Shown piece by piece: positions 1-11,689 of a stretch of DNA of 64,000 nt. Positions within the stretch are counted from its first letter, which is position 1, and every line of letters starts with the position of its first letter. The position numbers were made by a program, and so were the translations under genes. The notes beneath the pieces were generated by a model. It did no database searches, was not told where the DNA came from, and saw nothing but the letters and a program-made list of their open reading frames with translations. This DNA comes from Monodelphis domestica (lineage: Eukaryota > Chordata > Mammalia > Didelphimorphia > Didelphidae), in contig NC_077234.1 of the NCBI RefSeq assembly GCF_027887165.1, positions 249,974,658 to 250,038,657 of the forward strand, read 5' to 3'.

Positions 1-1249
1 TTTCTGGTAGTCCAATTATTCTTAAATTGTCTCTTCTCCCTCTATTTTCCAAGTCTATGACCTTGTCAGTGAGATATTTTATGTTCTCGTCTAATTTCTT
101 GGTCTTTTGGCTTTGCTTTATTAATTCTTGCACATTGTCTTCGAGTTGCTTAATTCTGACCTTTAAAGCCTGGTTTTCCTTTTTCAGTTTGGTCAAACTG
201 GTTTTGTAGATGCATGAATTTCTTTTGCATTATTTCCCACTTTTCCTCCCAGAAGGCTTCCATCTTTTTGATCCTTTCCGATTCCAATTGTTCATGGGTT
301 TGTGGAGAGTTTCCATTTCCTTTGGAAGGTTTCGGAGCATTTGCTTGTGTTTCCTCTTCTATCTCCTCTGTATTTTGTATTTTTGCTCCATAAAATGTGT
401 CCAAAGTCGCCCCCTTCTTGTTTTTCTTGGAGTTTTGTGGCTTTTGTGCTTCTGTGGAGTTTGCCATCTCTATCTGAGTGGGGAGGACTAGCTTTTCTTA
501 TCTCTGTCTGGTGTTCAGAGGTTTTAGCCCTAGGCAAATTGTCCATTCTCCTCAGCTGTTCTGTTTTCCCAGGGAGGCCAGGAATTGCTGGTGTTTCTGC
601 GTTACTGCCCTCCTCAGTTCCCTCCTGATGCTTCTCCTTTGCCTTACTTCCATGCTCTGAGCCTGGCTCGGCACTCTCCTCGGGGTGTTTTAATGCCTTT
701 GCTGGCCAGAAGAGCCTACACTCTGAGGGGGGAGGGGCCGCGGCTTCCCGGAGCTCTGAGGGCTCCTGATAAGGTTAGCTTTCGCTGGGTTGAACTGAGT
801 ATGCCCTGAGGCAGGGACCTTGAGACTCAGATGGAAGGATCCAGCCAGGGGGTTACAGGTTCCACCCCCCCCCTCTCTGTTTCCTTGCTCTCTGTGTTGG
901 GTGCCCTCTTGACTGAGTCAGGTTGTTTTCAGGAAGCGGCCTTCAGAATAGCCAGCCCTGAGGCTCTGAGGTTCCCTCTGCTGCCTCGGACTCAGCGCTC
1001 TGGGTTGGGGGGGATGGGTCCTGGGATCTTCCTTCTGCCTACCCCTTAGGTCCAAGTGATTTCGGGTTCTGGCTTTTGGGGGGCTGTAACACCATTTGAT
1101 CCAGGTCCAGGAGGAGGATTCCTGGGGTCTATGCTGTTGTTCGTTTTGAATTTCGGTGCCCTAGGAGCATATAATTTGAGTTCGGTAGGGAAGGGTTTCC
1201 AGAGATCCAAACTCCAGCTTTCTCTAAGCCGCCATCTTGACCGGAAGTC
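1..1249 (-). mobile_element. L1 LINE, 5' end (5' UTR and start of ORF1), cut by window edge
   Basis: Read on the minus strand, the element begins gacttccggtcaagatgg at about 1249 and has a GC-rich 5' UTR of about 780 bases before the ORF1 ATG at 467. ORF1 codes MANSTEAQKPQNSKK, then a coiled-coil stretch, then the L1 ORF1 signature RDNLRIIGLP at the window edge. The frame breaks once, in the A5 run at 180-184, where one extra base shifts it; the following frame continues as ordinary ORF1. The complete 5' terminus shows that this copy started as a full-length insertion or a 5'-intact one. Confidence 0.93.
150..467 (-). pseudogene. L1 ORF1 N-terminal fragment, frameshifted
   Basis: This is a 105-codon frame starting MANSTEAQKPQNS. 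L1 ORF1 protein is an RNA-binding chaperone that trimerises through a coiled coil and packages L1 RNA. The charged, helical segment from about residue 55 is the start of that coiled coil. The frame ends early because of one extra A in the run at 180-184. In the shifted frame the protein continues toward the window edge, with the conserved QALKVRIKQLE and NIKYLTDK segments. The start is supported by the matching MANCAQ start in the second L1 at 37993. Confidence 0.85.
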
Positions 1250-1309
1250 TTATAAGAGAATTATTAAAAATCCCAACCCCAAATCATATGCCCATATAAA
1301 CAAATGATA

Positions 1310-1790
1310 AATCATGTTTTCTTCTGCATCTAATTGTCTTTTGATTGACCATTTTAGGATTCCAATCCTCTAAGATGAATGTGGCATCTCTTTTGGGAAG
1401 TGATTTCTAGAAGATGTTGCAGGTCTTCATAGAACTGATTGTCTTTGTCCTCTTCAGCATCAGTGGTTGGAGTTTAGACTTGTACTACTGTGATGCTGTA
1501 TGGTTCGGCTTGGATTTGAACAGATCTCATTTTGTCCTTTTCAAGATTAGATCTCACTACACTGCTTTTTTCACTCTTTTATTGCCTACGAGCGCTACTG
1601 CATTTCTTCTAAGGAATTCCTGCCCATAGTAGCATATGTAATGATCACCTAAATTAAATTTACCCATTACTGTCCATTTAAATTTACTTTACTCAAGATA
1701 GAGATGTTTAATCTTTCTATTTTCTGTTTGAGCACATCCAATTAGGTGCCTATGTAATTAATCTTTTTAACTTTGACTTTCCTTTCATTC
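1310..1790 (-). mobile_element. RTE/BovB-type LINE fragment, endonuclease region
   Basis: Translated on the minus strand, short frames match the RTE apurinic endonuclease: YYCGQESLRRNGVA-like (here YATMGRNSLRRNAVALV), then the segment around NLKNDRMISVRFQ, then IQVYAPTSNAEEAEVERFYEDLQ (here ending near gacctgcaacatc). The nucleotide match to the well-known antisense RTE string (aggtcttcatagaactg) is clear. Many substitutions and stops mark it as an old, dead copy. The 5' limit is uncertain. Confidence 0.8.
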
Positions 1791-4299
1791 TCAGACACAT
1801 CTACAGCTGAGTTTCTTTTTGACTTTGGCTCAGATCCTTCATTAGTTCTGGGGCTACTTGTAGTTGTCCTCTGTTCTTCTCCAGTAACTCTCCACAATGA
1901 CTTATCAATCCTGGATAGCCCCTTTGCTGTGATATGGCAGTCATCCAGGAGGGATTCCTTATCTTCAGATGATACTAAAGGGTAACAGGCCCATTCAGTG
2001 CTTCATAAAATAAGATTCTACTTCTTTCCAAGAAGCAACCATGGCATGGCATGCTAGGGAGTCAACTCTCAAGTTCTAGATGGTGCTAAAGAGCAATAAA
2101 CTAAATGAACAATTTACACAACAGGAGGATCTGGTTTTCTCTGTTCAGCTTCCAGAAAGTATTGGTTCTATATTCTACCTATAGATAAGTTTCTGTAATG
2201 TATGGCCAGAAAGGGAACACACACACACACAGGGAATGAAGGGAGAGAGAGACAGTTGAGAAAATGGAGAGGGGGAAGAGATTGATCTTCCCCTCTCTCT
2301 TCTTTGGGGAAAGTAACCCAGTCTTGTCTCCCTGAGGGACAGAATATGTCTCCTCAGAGAATTGTTTTGTGAGGTAGAGGATATGAAGTGGAAGGGAAAG
2401 CCCTAGCAGGAGGATCTATTTTGCCCTCTCCCCATCAGTAACCCAATTTCTTCTTAAGAGGCTCAATGAAATCTTCTGCCTCTGGTCTCCTCAGAAACAT
2501 CAAATGCCAGTTCTCTTCAAAACCCTGGGTTTATACCCTGACCAAGGAGGGCTGTTCCTTGGATTAGGCAGTTTGGATCACTGGGATTCAGAGGTTAACC
2601 CTCCTTTTGGGGAGAGGTATGATCTCCCCAAAACATCAGTCCCCTTTACTGCTAGTAACTGACCCAGACCTAGCTCTAGATTAACTGATAAATTCATTAG
2701 GATTTAACAAGGGAGGAGTAGGAAGGGTATCAATTGGGTAGGAGGGTGAATAGGATGCCTTAACACTTGTTCCCTCTGGCAAATCTGCCTACCAAGGTTT
2801 TGGGGTCCAAGACTGGGGAAAGCCTTGACCCCTCTTTCTGCCAGCTATCTGTGGACCCTACTCCTACTTATCTAGTTTGAATACAGGAGTCCAGGAACCC
2901 ATTAGGGAGAATGAGATTTTGAAAGGGGGCTTCTCTGTAGACGGCTTCCTTCCAAAGTTCCGTCCACAATATCCTCTGATAGCTCTGTGTTGTTGTTAAG
3001 AGCTGAGAAAGAGACGTTCAGGGGTTCACAGGAAAGCTGTTGATCCCCTGAGAGAGATCTAAGCTTCTTCCCAGCTTAGGAAATCTGTCTCCTTCCTCTG
3101 GCTTCCAGCTGAAGGAGTGAAGGAGGTGGCAGTTTTGAGTTCTCTCAGCTTCAGTTCTCTCACTGGAATCTTTGTTTATTTTTTTTTCCACTTCTTGCAC
3201 CTCCCCCACATGAATTGCTCCTTGCACCACTGGATCTGATTCCTCTCTTACATCTCTCAGGTGGCTCAGTTGGAAGCAGCTGCTCATATCTTCAGATGCT
3301 CCTTCATTAAGCAGTGTGGGGTGGGAGAACAAATGTCTATGAAATCAACTTTTCTCTTAGGCAACAACTATCTTCTGTTCTGATTTCTGGTTTTTCCATG
3401 TTCTCTTTTCCTATTGTTATCACTGTTGGTTTCTAATGCTACTGAACATTTCTAACTCAGGTTGAAAAATCCAGTGTCCACAGGGCTATCATATATAACA
3501 CAAACAGTTCACAACTTTTTTTCCCCTCAAGTAGTTCTGTGATTTATAGTTTCTCAGGTATAATTTTGAAGATCTAAAAAACCGTATATATGAGCCAATG
3601 GGAAACAATGCACTGAATCCATCCTTTAGTCTCTTATGTGCTTTGGAGCTGCCTTTAAATAGTTATCTAGGCTTAGTTTTCTCTCAGGTTCTTGGAACTA
3701 TCTCAAGAGATTTTACTCAGTGGACACCCATTTTCTGCCCCCTTTGGCAAACAAAACATCCATTTGTAAAAAGAACACTAACTTACACAAATGTAATCTG
3801 TGGCCCTGGTTCTCCCTGGTTCTGGACCAGGTGGAGGCTGATCCAAGGACAAATTCTGCCTTTGACTCATTATGTCCCTGCTCTCTGGGAAATTTTCAAA
3901 TACAGCTCATGTCTAGGTTTCCTCCAGTGGTGGAAATTCAAGGCACTCAAGGCAACAAATGCATAATGAGCAAACAATAGTCTTTATTTCGTACCACAGA
4001 TAATGCATAGGGCACAAAGAACTCACAGGAGCCCACAGAGAAAGAAAATGTAAAGCATTTATAATAGTATTTCTTGGAAGGGAGTAAATTTGAAGTAGTC
4101 CTGAAGGGCGAAATCCTGGCATTTCAATTAAAGCCTTCTCTTCCACAGGATTCTATATGGTTTCCTTCAGACTCATAATGCCACCTTGTGGTTGGGGATC
4201 TCCCCCAGAAAGCAAAGCTATTTTGGGTTTTTTGGACAAGCTATCCCTCAATAGACCTGTGCTTTCTGAATCACTTTTACTTTAAGTAGGGAACAAAGT
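1791..4299. other. Unassigned interval with a short AC microsatellite
   Basis: No gene is recognised. A run of CA dinucleotides lies at about 2216-2232. Bases 2230-3340 are less AT-rich than the surroundings and contain a 104-codon minus-strand frame (3018-3332) with no family resemblance that I recognise; it is probably chance. The GC content and lack of SINE signatures suggest an unrecognised old repeat. On the minus strand, 3984-4060 shows a TATA-like ttataaatg followed by aataaag, but no paired ends were found. Confidence 0.4.
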
Positions 4300-4476
4300 A
4301 TAGATTTTAAAAAAAACCCTTAACCTTTCATCTTAGAACCAATATTGTGTATTGGTTCCAAGTCAGAAGAGTGGTAAAGGCTAGGCAAAAGGGATCAAGT
4401 GACTCACTCAGAGTCACACAACTAGAAAGTATCTGAGGCCAGCTTTGAACCCAGGACTTCCCAACTCTGGTCCGCC
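4296..4476 (-). mobile_element. Marsupial tRNA-derived SINE, antisense
   Basis: It starts with the antisense tail ttaaaaaaaaccctt, then the body: cattcttagaaccaatattgtgtattgg-like, gcagaagagtgg, gtcacacaactagaaagt, tgaacccaggactt. Short agatttt strings on both sides are a possible target-site duplication. The head (agctaggtggctcag) is missing. Confidence 0.85.
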
Positions 4477-5003
4477 CCACAGATTTTGGATTTTCTTGAT
4501 GTTGATTTCCTGCAGTGGGAAAATCTACTCTCAGTATCTGCTCTCTGACATGCTTAGAAAGCCGCTGGCAAACACATAAGTTTCTGCAATAAAGCAGCTA
4601 GTTGGTAATGGATTCTGGGGAAAGGGAAAAGGGAGAAAAGCCTTCCTTCCTATTCAATACATATTATACTCAGGAAGAAAGGAAAACAATGAAATTTTCT
4701 TGCATTGCTCTCTCATAGACCATTCCACAATGGTGTCTCCTCCTCTTGTCCTAGGACTTTCAGTTGTGACGGAGGCTTTCTATTTCACTGCTAACCAAAT
4801 CATCTGGAGAGTAGCAGAAACTTGACAGCCATGTCTCATTAGCAAGATAGTAATGGGCATGGCCACAGGCTAGAAGGAGAGAGCTTTGGTAAATCAAAGA
4901 TTGACCTCTTGGAAACTACATTAAATTGATTAAGGAACTCACCTGACCAACCTCTTTTTCAAAAGAACTATGGAGTTCCCAGAGCAGTGCCAAGTTTCTG
5001 CCC
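4477..5003. other. Unassigned interval
   Basis: No gene, RNA or recognisable repeat seen. It is ordinary AT-rich sequence. Confidence 0.4.
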
Positions 5004-5137
5004 TAATATAATATAGTAGCTATAATATATATAACATAACATAACATAACATAACATAACATAATATAATATAATATAATATAACATAATATAACATAAC
5101 ATAACATAACATAATATAATATAATATAATATAATAG
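5004..5137. repeat. Pentanucleotide tandem repeat (ATAAC/ATAAT)
   Basis: About 25 units of a five-base repeat that alternates between blocks of ataac and blocks of ataat, in the order T, C, T, C, T. The block structure indicates variant spread by slippage or unequal exchange. Confidence 0.9.
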
Positions 5138-5389
5138 CTAACCAGAAGAATATTTGGGAAACTCCTGAAAGGAACAGAGAGCACCAAATGCAAGAATACT
5201 TTCCACCTTCACTTTTCCATATATTCTTTCTTTTAAAAACATTCCTACTGATTTAGTGATGGGTTTTTCTTTAAGGAAGATCTGACTTCCAGTCCAACTT
5301 TTGACCCTGATCATGACTCCAGACACAGTTTTTACCTCTTTCTGCCTCTAGTAATTCCCTGGCACTTACCAGAGTCATTAATGGGATTT

Positions 5390-6115
5390 GATGAGAGAAA
5401 GTCTTATTTGTGTTTTTCCTTTATCTTTTGTTATTATTTATTTATTCTTATTCAGGCCTTCCCTTTCCTCCCCACCATATTGAGTATATCTTCGGTATTC
5501 CCATTTTTCAGTGTATCCTCTGGAGATGAACATTTGCACGTTATTCTTCAACATTAAATCTGTAGCTGATTATAACATTCTCTTGGTTCTACTTGTTTTA
5601 CTCTTCATTACTTCATGTAGTTCTTTTGAACTTAAAAAATGAATCTGCTTAACTTCTTGAGATGCATTCCTTTATCTTTTAAATGAGAACCTTTTCTTTC
5701 TTTCTTTTTAAAAATTCAGATATTCTATTTTCCAAATGACATGCAATAACAATTTTCAGCACTTATTTTCCAAAATTTTAAGATCCCAATGGCCTCCTCA
5801 CTTCCCTTCCCCGCCCTTCTTGAAGATGGTAAACAATGTGATCAGGCTTATACGTGTATTATTGGGCAAAAGACATTTTCATAGTGGCCATTGGTGGGAA
5901 AGAATACTCCTATGAAAGAACCCCCCAAAGAACTAAGTTGGAAGATGCCGTGCCCTGATTTGTAGCTGAGCCCACCCATTGCTTTCTTGGGAGGTGGACA
6001 GCATTCTCTGTCCTCAGCCCTTCAGGGCTGCCCTGGAGCATCCTATGTCTGAGAGACCAGCGGATCATGGTATGATATGGCTGGTACGTGCACAACGTTC
6101 TTCAGGCGATGAGAA
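5390..6115 (-). mobile_element. Old L1 3' end(s), antisense
   Basis: 5390-5650 and 5690-6115 both match the antisense 3' part of marsupial L1: cttctt-aagatggtaaacaa-tgatcaggcttatacgtg, and later gaggtggacagcattctctgt, cttcag, gctggtacgtgcacaacgttctt. The two parts are out of register with one L1, so they are either two fragments or one rearranged fragment. Confidence 0.7.
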
Positions 6116-7149
6116 CTTTCTCGACGCCTTTTAGGTCAAGAGTAGAATGCGGCAAATATGGAAGTTCTCCAAATGCTTTGATTTCTCCCCAAAGAGTTGT
6201 TTTCCTGTGTAGTTCTGGTTTTCTGCTTTCACGCGAGAGTCTTTCCCATAGGAGCCCGCGACTGTTCATGCGTTTGGCCAACTTTGATGCGAACGCTTCA
6301 TTTTTAGGACTGGATCTAATAAATAGTTCCAAGTTTTCACTAGCAGGATTTACTCATTTCCTGGGATTAAGCAATTCTACCTTTTTCCAGCAAGGGGCAG
6401 CAAACCACAACATTTGGTTAGCCGAAGCAGCCTCCTTTCCCACATTTCGTTGAGAACCTTCCAATGAGCTTGCATCTATGGGAACTTCCTTCTTCTTCAT
6501 CCCTCCCTCCACTTAGGGGGAGATGATGTTCCAGCAAGAGAAAGCTAGAATGGAGGGCGGGTATCAAAGAGGGGCTGGACGAGAGCTCTCCATGACGGGA
6601 ACAGGGAGTGATGCCGGGAACAGGGAGTGATGCCGTTTCTTGGGTAAAGAAACGGAAAAGGGTGCTTTGTCACCCCAGTTTATTGTTATTTGGACATATT
6701 CTGCTTTTCCCTATTACTGTGTAACGTGGAAGTGCGGTCCCTGGGATCGATGTACGTCATCCGATTTCTCTCAGGTCTCCTCTCCTGTCTCTGGGTTTCC
6801 AGAGTTTTGGAAATGATCAGGCTCTCCTTGGAGACAGAATCAGTTTTTCGAAGGGAGAGGCTGACATTCCTGGCATGGGGCTAAGCCTGGGCTTTTGAAG
6901 GCTTCTTTTCAGTCAGGTTCTAGACATTTGGCAAGACTACAAGGATGGGTTTTCTGAGGATCCACCGAGTTACCAGAGACACCCATCAGGTAACAGTTAA
7001 CGATGAGGTGATGGAGTTCTGGGCCACAGCAATCTATGAAGATCGTCTTGGAAGCTGTGGGGAGGGAGTGTCCCCACGGGGGAGCCTCAGGGGAGAGCAG
7101 AAGATTCTTGGTTTGAAATGGGAGCATTACAACTTACTGCCTGTGGCAT
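6116..7149. other. Unassigned interval with raised CpG and a 20-base tandem duplication
   Basis: No gene recognised. CpGs are much denser than in most of the window between about 6060 and 6760. At about 6596-6635 a unit around gggaacagggagtgatgcc occurs twice in tandem. Confidence 0.4.
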
Positions 7150-7245
7150 TTGTGAAATACTTCACTTCTCAGGGCTTCTGTTTCCTCATCTGGAAAACCA
7201 TGAGCTTAGACTAGATGATCTCAGAGGCCCCTTTTAGCTGTACAC
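7150..7245 (+). mobile_element. CORE-SINE (MIR/Mon type) fragment
   Basis: Contains ctgtttcctcatctggaaaa, then gactagatgatctcagaggcccctttta, which is the central and 3' part of the marsupial MIR-like SINE. Confidence 0.7.
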
Positions 7246-7424
7246 CTCATGGCCTTTGGAAAGCGAATTTTTAAAGAAGAGTCTAGGTAGGAGCAGAAGA
7301 AATAATGATAAACATAGGTAGGTGTGGAGATATTTTGGGGAAACGGAGAAGAATAAGAAAGACAAGGCAGTGCTAAGGAATCATGCCCAGTTCAATGCTT
7401 CTTCAGTGGGGGAATCTTCCTCCC

Positions 7425-7592
7425 CCCCAGCTTAGAATCAATATTGTGTATTTTCTCCAAGAAAGAAGAGAGGTAAGGGATAGGTGACTTGCCCAGGCTC
7501 ACAGTTAGGAAGTGTGGGAGGCCACATTTGAACCCAGGACCTCGCATTTCTAAGCCTGACTCTCAATCCACTGAGCCACCTAGCTGTCCTCT
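7425..7592 (-). mobile_element. Marsupial tRNA-derived SINE, antisense, near full length
   Basis: Runs from the antisense 3' part (agcttagaatcaatattgtg) to the antisense head (ccactgagccacctagctg). Some internal bases are lost. Confidence 0.9.
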
Positions 7593-7639
7593 TGTCTGAA
7601 TCTTCTTACAAATAACAGCATCACATCCCTTCCAATATC

Positions 7640-7890
7640 TTGAGAAACAATAGTATAGAATGTGGACTAAACAATTACCATAGTCCCTGCACATAGTCAG
7701 TGCTTAATAAATGCTCCACTCCCATAGTGTTTAATAACAAACTTCTCATTTCGTATTTTTTTTTCCTACCCTGGGCAGTAGGTGCTATTATCATTTCCAT
7801 TTTAGAAATGCAACTGAGGCAGACAATGAATGGTTAACTGATTTGAACTCGGGTTTTCCTTACCCCACACTCCACTCTATTCATTGTCCT
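7640..7890 (-). mobile_element. CORE-SINE/L2 tail fragments
   Basis: Bases 7680-7720 (cacatagtcagtgcttaataaatg) are an old LINE2/MIR tail in sense orientation. Bases 7765-7890 (gtaggtgctattatcatttc, gaaatgcaactgaggcaga, tttgaactcgggtttt) are an antisense MIR-type SINE. Confidence 0.65.
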
Positions 7891-8483
7891 AAATCTGGAT
7901 TATTCATTTTTTAATTCTATTTTTTAGCACCATAGTTACTCCATCTTGATACATTGTTCATACTAATATTAATTTAATATTAAATTAAATTGTGAAATTT
8001 AATTTGTAACATTTTAATTGAAATGGAAAATATAAGGAGTATCATTCAATTAAATTGTAAACATGTATTTTAAAATTCAAATTTAAGGATGAAATTAAAA
8101 TGTAAATAGAAGGAGCCTTAAGAAAAGAATTGTTTAAATTTGGTCTTTTTGTACGAGTTGGTATTGGCTTTGGGGAAGTGGATGGTCTCAGTTTGGTTGT
8201 CATTTTAAGGTTGGCCTCTAGAGGGAAGCAAATAGCAACTTAAATGTGCTGTAGCCTAGTTCACTTCTCTCCATCTCAGTGGCGCCAGTTTGCCTTTCCT
8301 TCTGCAAACAAATACATACATAAGCCAGCTGCTCACGGAGCTGAACCATTCTCCATCTCCCCCTTTCCCCAGGGGCCCTGCCAGCAATTCTAACATTTAT
8401 TTCTCTCCAAGTTGTTTATTCCAATGACACAAATCCTGTCTCAATGCTAAGCATCCTTTTAAAGAATCTTTGCAAATTGAGGA
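7891..8483. other. AT-rich tract and unassigned sequence
   Basis: 7915-8115 is dominated by aattaaat/attttaaat strings with no tandem unit. The remainder to 8483 shows no recognised feature. Confidence 0.4.
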
Positions 8484-8706
8484 GTAGCTGGCTAGTGCAG
8501 ACGATAGAGCACTGGGCTTAGAGTGAGGAGTCTGAGTTCAAATTCAGCCTCAGACAGTTAACCTCTGTTTGACTCAACTTCCCCATCTGTAAAGTGTGAA
8601 CAATTCTCCTAGCCCCTCCTTATCTTCCAGGGTTGTGGCGGAGATCCAAAGTATTTAGCACAGTTCCTGGCACACAGTAGGCGTTATAAAATATTGGTTA
8701 TTGTTA
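8484..8706 (+). mobile_element. CORE-SINE (MIR/Mar type), near full length
   Basis: Shows the head with cgatagagcactgggctta, the tRNA-like gagttcaaattcagcctcaga, ccccatctgtaaagtg, the CORE ccagggttgtggcggagatc, and the tail gcacagttcctggcacacagtaggcg. Confidence 0.85.
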
Positions 8707-8760
8707 TTGGAAGGAAAGAGGAGTAAAAGGAAAAAAGAAAGAGGAAAAGAAGGGAAAAGA

Positions 8761-9540
8761 AGGCAGAAAAGCTCCGGTCCGAGGGCCGGTTCCAGGTATG
8801 GACATTTTCAGAGTGGGTCGAGAGAGGGTAGGTGTCTGTCCCTGGGCAGTCGGGCTGGGTTAGCCCGATTGTGCTAATATCCCCCAATTCCGTGCGGATG
8901 AGTTAAACCGACAGTGCAGGAGACAATTTGTAGAGCTGCCCTGCAGACTGAACACGCAGCTTCACCGCGCCCCAAATAGTTACCAGCAAGCGAGGCAACA
9001 GCACAAAGCCCCACAAATCCGCATTCTCCATCCCGTCAAGTTCGTTCTGCATGAACAATGCCGCTGCTTGCACAGGCCACAGGTCAATGGACTCACAGTC
9101 GGCCCGAGAAGGAAGTAGATTGGCGCCGCTGGGCTCTTTTGACTGAGCATGCTCCGAAGCAGTGGTACCCTGCGTCTGCGGGCCAACCTCCCCACTCACC
9201 TATTAGAGTCAGGTGCGATTGCGTGTACTGCCAAGCAAGGAGCTTCATCTCTGCTGGGAGGCAGAAAGAGAGACTTTGGGCGTCCGAGTTCCATTGAGCT
9301 CCCCACCAGTCAAACACAAAAACTCGCAAAGGCTCCACCGCCTAAATCAGAGGAGGACAAACGCGACGGAGTCATCTTTGAGGCAGAAAGGAAAGAATCC
9401 CCAGGAAATAGAAGGCAGTTTATCCAGTGACAAAGAGCCGGCAACAGGTTAAACGGTTTTCAATTTGTGTCCTTCCAACACAATTCTCTTTGAACAAAGC
9501 CCAAACGGAGCTGTCTCTCCTCTTAAAGGATAAATGCGAA
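8761..9540. promoter_or_regulatory. CpG-rich patch (CpG-island-like), function unknown
   Basis: I counted about 37 CpG dinucleotides in 780 bases at roughly 50% GC, giving an observed/expected ratio near 0.7-0.8. Neighbouring sequence is strongly CpG-depleted. No repeat family was recognised inside it. The open frames in it resemble no family I know and overlap on both strands, as expected by chance in GC-rich DNA. It lies about 9 kb past the 3' end of HTR1F. It could be a promoter of an unseen transcript, an orphan CpG island, or an unrecognised younger repeat. Confidence 0.45.
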
Positions 9541-10804
9541 TACATCCCATGCATTGATTGACTATGTGTGATCTTTCCCTGTGGCCCTTTTCCCTTTCAC
9601 CCAAAAGTCTAGCTGAAGATTTATTTTGAAGGAAAAATATGCAGATGAACCTCTTTTTCTCGGAGTCTGGGACCTACTGCAAAGCACTCCAATTTGAATT
9701 AGTCTTCCAAAGGCTAGAGCTCAGGAAAGGGTCAATGGGAAGGATGAAGGATGAAGACAACTTCCATTTCTCTTTTCATTTATAGTTTAAAACGGTTTGC
9801 TGATAGAATAGTTCAGCATTGAATTTTTTCAGGAACCAATTTTTACTGATTGAGGAAAAGAAAATGAATTGATTTTGCTCTCAATTGATTTTTCTTTGAG
9901 ATTATCAAATCCCTAAAGCAACTGATGTGAGATAAGGAACCAGAGGTCAATTTTATTCTGAACTTTATGATTTCTTGGCTTGGGGAAACTCTATTCTGTG
10001 ACCTGCTTGAAGGCATAATTCATGGAAGCATAAGAGACCTGTCTCTGTGGTCAGTTGTTACTCATTCTTAGTTATTTTTCCTGAAATTTATTCTTAATAA
10101 AATGCTGAAGGATATTTGGAAATCATCCAGTTAGACACAACTTATCATTTGAAGAATCTTTTATTTTATGTTACTTTGTTTTGTCAAAGGAAAAGAATAC
10201 AATTCATATTTAAGTCTTGTACCAATACAAGAAGCATATCTTATTATCCAGAGAATATAAATAATTTCTATTTGAGCATATTCTTTTGGTCAGAGGATCT
10301 CAAATATTTCTGCAACCACCTTAAAAAGTTTTTTTTTCATAAAAAGCAAATATTATATATTGTCCTTCATTGCTGGGAAGTTTTGCTACTAGGAAGAAAC
10401 AAATGAATTTTAATTTTTTTCTTTTTGACTTTGCTTTAAAGGCATACATGTAAATAGCAGCACAGACTCTAATCTATGGAAAGGAGAAATACGAGGATCA
10501 TCTAATCAACTTAGATCCTCCAAATGTTTTTCACATAGGACATACTGCATGTTTCAGAAAAGGACAAAGAGAAGACAACTGCTTAATATTGAGGTATCAG
10601 GCATGCATTAGGGTTCCTTTATTGAGAACTTCTTTGTTTAACAAATAGAGCATGTAGTGTCTTAAATCTATAGATGAACACAATGCCATAATAGAAATAC
10701 TGACCTGAGCACACTAATGGCCATTGATGAGTTCAGATCCCATGTTTTATAACATCAAAATTATAGGATAAAGATACTTTAAAGTAGTCTTGCAAATCTG
10801 CTTT
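9541..10804. other. Unassigned, apparently repeat-free interval
   Basis: No gene or repeat seen. Bases 9480-9760 are unique-looking with balanced composition and could be conserved non-coding sequence. The rest is AT-rich. Confidence 0.35.
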
Positions 10805-10985
10805 TGTAGTATAGCAGAAAAAACATTGGATTTGTAGTCACAGGATCTGGGTTCAAATTCCAGCTCTGACATTAAATAATTAAATAAGATGACCGTATCT
10901 AGTTTTTTATTTCTGTATCTATAAAATAAAATCTTTAGACTAAATAACTAAGCTCCTGTTCAAATCTAAATCCTATGATTTCAAT
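10805..10985 (+). mobile_element. CORE-SINE (Mon/MIR type)
   Basis: Order is as in the family: gtatagcagaaaaaacattgg, ggatctgggttcaaattcca, ttctgtatctataaaataaa, then ctcctgttcaaatctaaatc and cctatgatt. Confidence 0.8.
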
Positions 10986-11689
10986 TCACTACTCATTCAG
11001 CTGTCCTTGTGTCTCTATAAATAGCACCTGGGAGTGTGGCTGAATGGCCATTCAATATTGGTCTCTAGGAGAATCTCTGAAGCACACATAACCTAGATTA
11101 GCATCCTGATGATTTCTCCCAAGTGAATGCGATCATGATAAAAATAAAGATTTTAAAGAACAGGCTTGTTTAAATCTGGTTACTCTGATATTAGCAAAGA
11201 GGGAAGGGATATGTTTTCTTGAGCCTATATTGAACTAATTCTTTCTATATCACCGCTTTCACTCTGAAGTTGACACAACCATAAAAACCTGTGATATCAG
11301 GGGAAGCATAGTAAGCATCTCCTTTCTAGGATTACAGAATGATTAATTTTTGACATCATATCACAGCTTGTCACCACTCTTGCTCATCCGAAAGATACTT
11401 CTTGTCCAGTGAATCTTTCCCCTACCTTCTACCTTTTAATTTTGGGTACACAGTAATGATTCAAGATGAGGAAGAGGAACAAGAATGACTTTTTGTTTTT
11501 GGTAGACTAGACACCACCAACAAAGTTGTAAAGTCCTTTTTTAAACAGTATCTATACAAGACATACTCAAATAGCTTATGATTACCATCTAATCGAATGA
11601 TGTCCATATTCATGAAATAACCACGCAACCACTGAGCTGTGTGATATTCACTGTAGTGATGTAGGATTCAGAAAAGAAAGAAATCATTG
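10986..11689. other. Unassigned interval
   Basis: No gene, RNA or repeat recognised. Confidence 0.35.

Noticed and set aside
3018-3332. 104-codon minus-strand frame in a GC-richer stretch
   Set aside because: No start context, domain or recognisable family; the interval is probably a repeat.
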